The translations under genes and the position numbers were made by a program. The notes beneath the pieces are model-generated. The model made no database searches. It was not told where the DNA came from and saw only the letters and a program-made list of their open reading frames with translations. Shown piece after piece: positions 63,731-64,000 of a stretch of DNA of 64,000 nt; positions within the stretch are counted from its first letter, which is position 1, and every line of letters starts with the position of its first letter. Source of the stretch: Chthoniobacterales bacterium (GTDB lineage: Bacteria > Verrucomicrobiota > Verrucomicrobiia > Chthoniobacterales > UBA10450); NCBI GenBank assembly GCA_035274845.1, contig DATENU010000010.1, positions 124,001 to 188,000 on the forward strand, given 5' to 3'.

Positions 63731-64000
63731 AGCGATCTTCGTTACGCCTTTCGTCAACTACGCAGAGCTCCCGGATTCACCGCGACGGCGCTCGCGACGA
63801 TCGCGATCTGCCTCGGCGCGAACCTGGCGATCTTCGCTGTGGTCAATTCCATCCTTCTCCAGCCGCTCCCGTTTCCGAATGCCGATCGGCTCGTCTCGAT
63901 TTACAACACCTATCCGAACGCCGGCGTGGAAAACGACGGATGCTCGCTCACGAATTACTACGAACGTCGCGGCAACATTCCCGCCTTCTCCAGCCTTTCG
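63728..64000 (+). CDS. ADOP-type permease 11 (5' part, runs off the window)
   Basis: The 91 codons read MSDLRYAFRQLRRAPGFTAT, then ALATIAICLGANLAIFAVVN and SILLQPLPFPNADRLVSIYN. This is the amphipathic N-terminus, TM1 and entry to the MacB-type periplasmic domain of the family. TM1 is a little more diverged (IAICLGANLAIFAV instead of [14 protein letters not shown]). It shows that the array continues beyond the window. Confidence 0.9.
   Translation, partial: MSDLRYAFRQLRRAPGFTATALATIAICLGANLAIFAVVNSILLQPLPFPNADRLVSIYNTYPNAGVENDGCSLTNYYERRGNIPAFSSLS

Overview
The window is high-GC bacterial DNA from what is most likely a soil-type member of the Verrucomicrobiota (Chthoniobacter/Udaeobacter-like). 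This is an inference. It rests on the HAF-repeat protein with duplicated 'LANISTR' C-terminal modules, the large family of ADOP-type orphan permeases, and the many dispersed hairpin repeats. Acidobacteria also carry ADOP families, so the phylum is not proven. No rRNA, tRNA or CRISPR array was seen.

Region 1 (1-24.4 kb) is mostly chromosomal housekeeping and secreted-protein genes. A reverse-strand run reads hicB, frameshifted hicA, an NtrC-type activator, glmM, scpB, lemA, two TPM-domain genes and rpoA (partial). Next come an S9 peptidase, an amidohydrolase, a VOC protein, a small HTH protein, a HAF-repeat protein, an MFS exporter, an NmrA-like reductase, an NlpC/P60-type protein, a head-GIN lipoprotein, a cupin, a START-like protein, an NtrB-like kinase, and the pnp/rpsO pair.

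Region 2 (24.4-35.4 kb) is more accessory. It holds two paralogous small secreted proteins sharing an unrecognised domain, a glycosyltransferase, a cupin, an AI-2E-type exporter, an acetyltransferase, a VWA protein and a histidine kinase/OmpR regulator pair. These are followed by a DUF433/PIN-like toxin-antitoxin pair, the tail of an IS1595-type transposase, and an AT-richer membrane-protein gene.

Region 3 (35.4-64.0 kb) is the striking part. It is a same-strand block of ten complete and one truncated ADOP-type permeases, about 800-866 aa each, with no ATP-binding subunit anywhere in the window. A DUF4097 beta-repeat protein precedes the block, a second DUF4097 protein sits before the last permease, and a Tat-exported M19-type dipeptidase lacking the usual HxD metal motif is embedded in it. 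Gene gaps range from a 4-bp overlap to 89 bp, consistent with one very long operon. The permeases keep the FtsX/MacB coupling-loop signature in both halves, so they probably work with an ATPase encoded elsewhere.

A second theme is the spacers. Many intergenic regions consist of 7-bp (once 9-bp) tandem repeats of different sequence, often running into the next start codon in exact register. At least three families of hairpin or inverted-repeat elements are also scattered between genes. One has inserted at the 5' end of the second DUF4097 gene and may supply its start codon.
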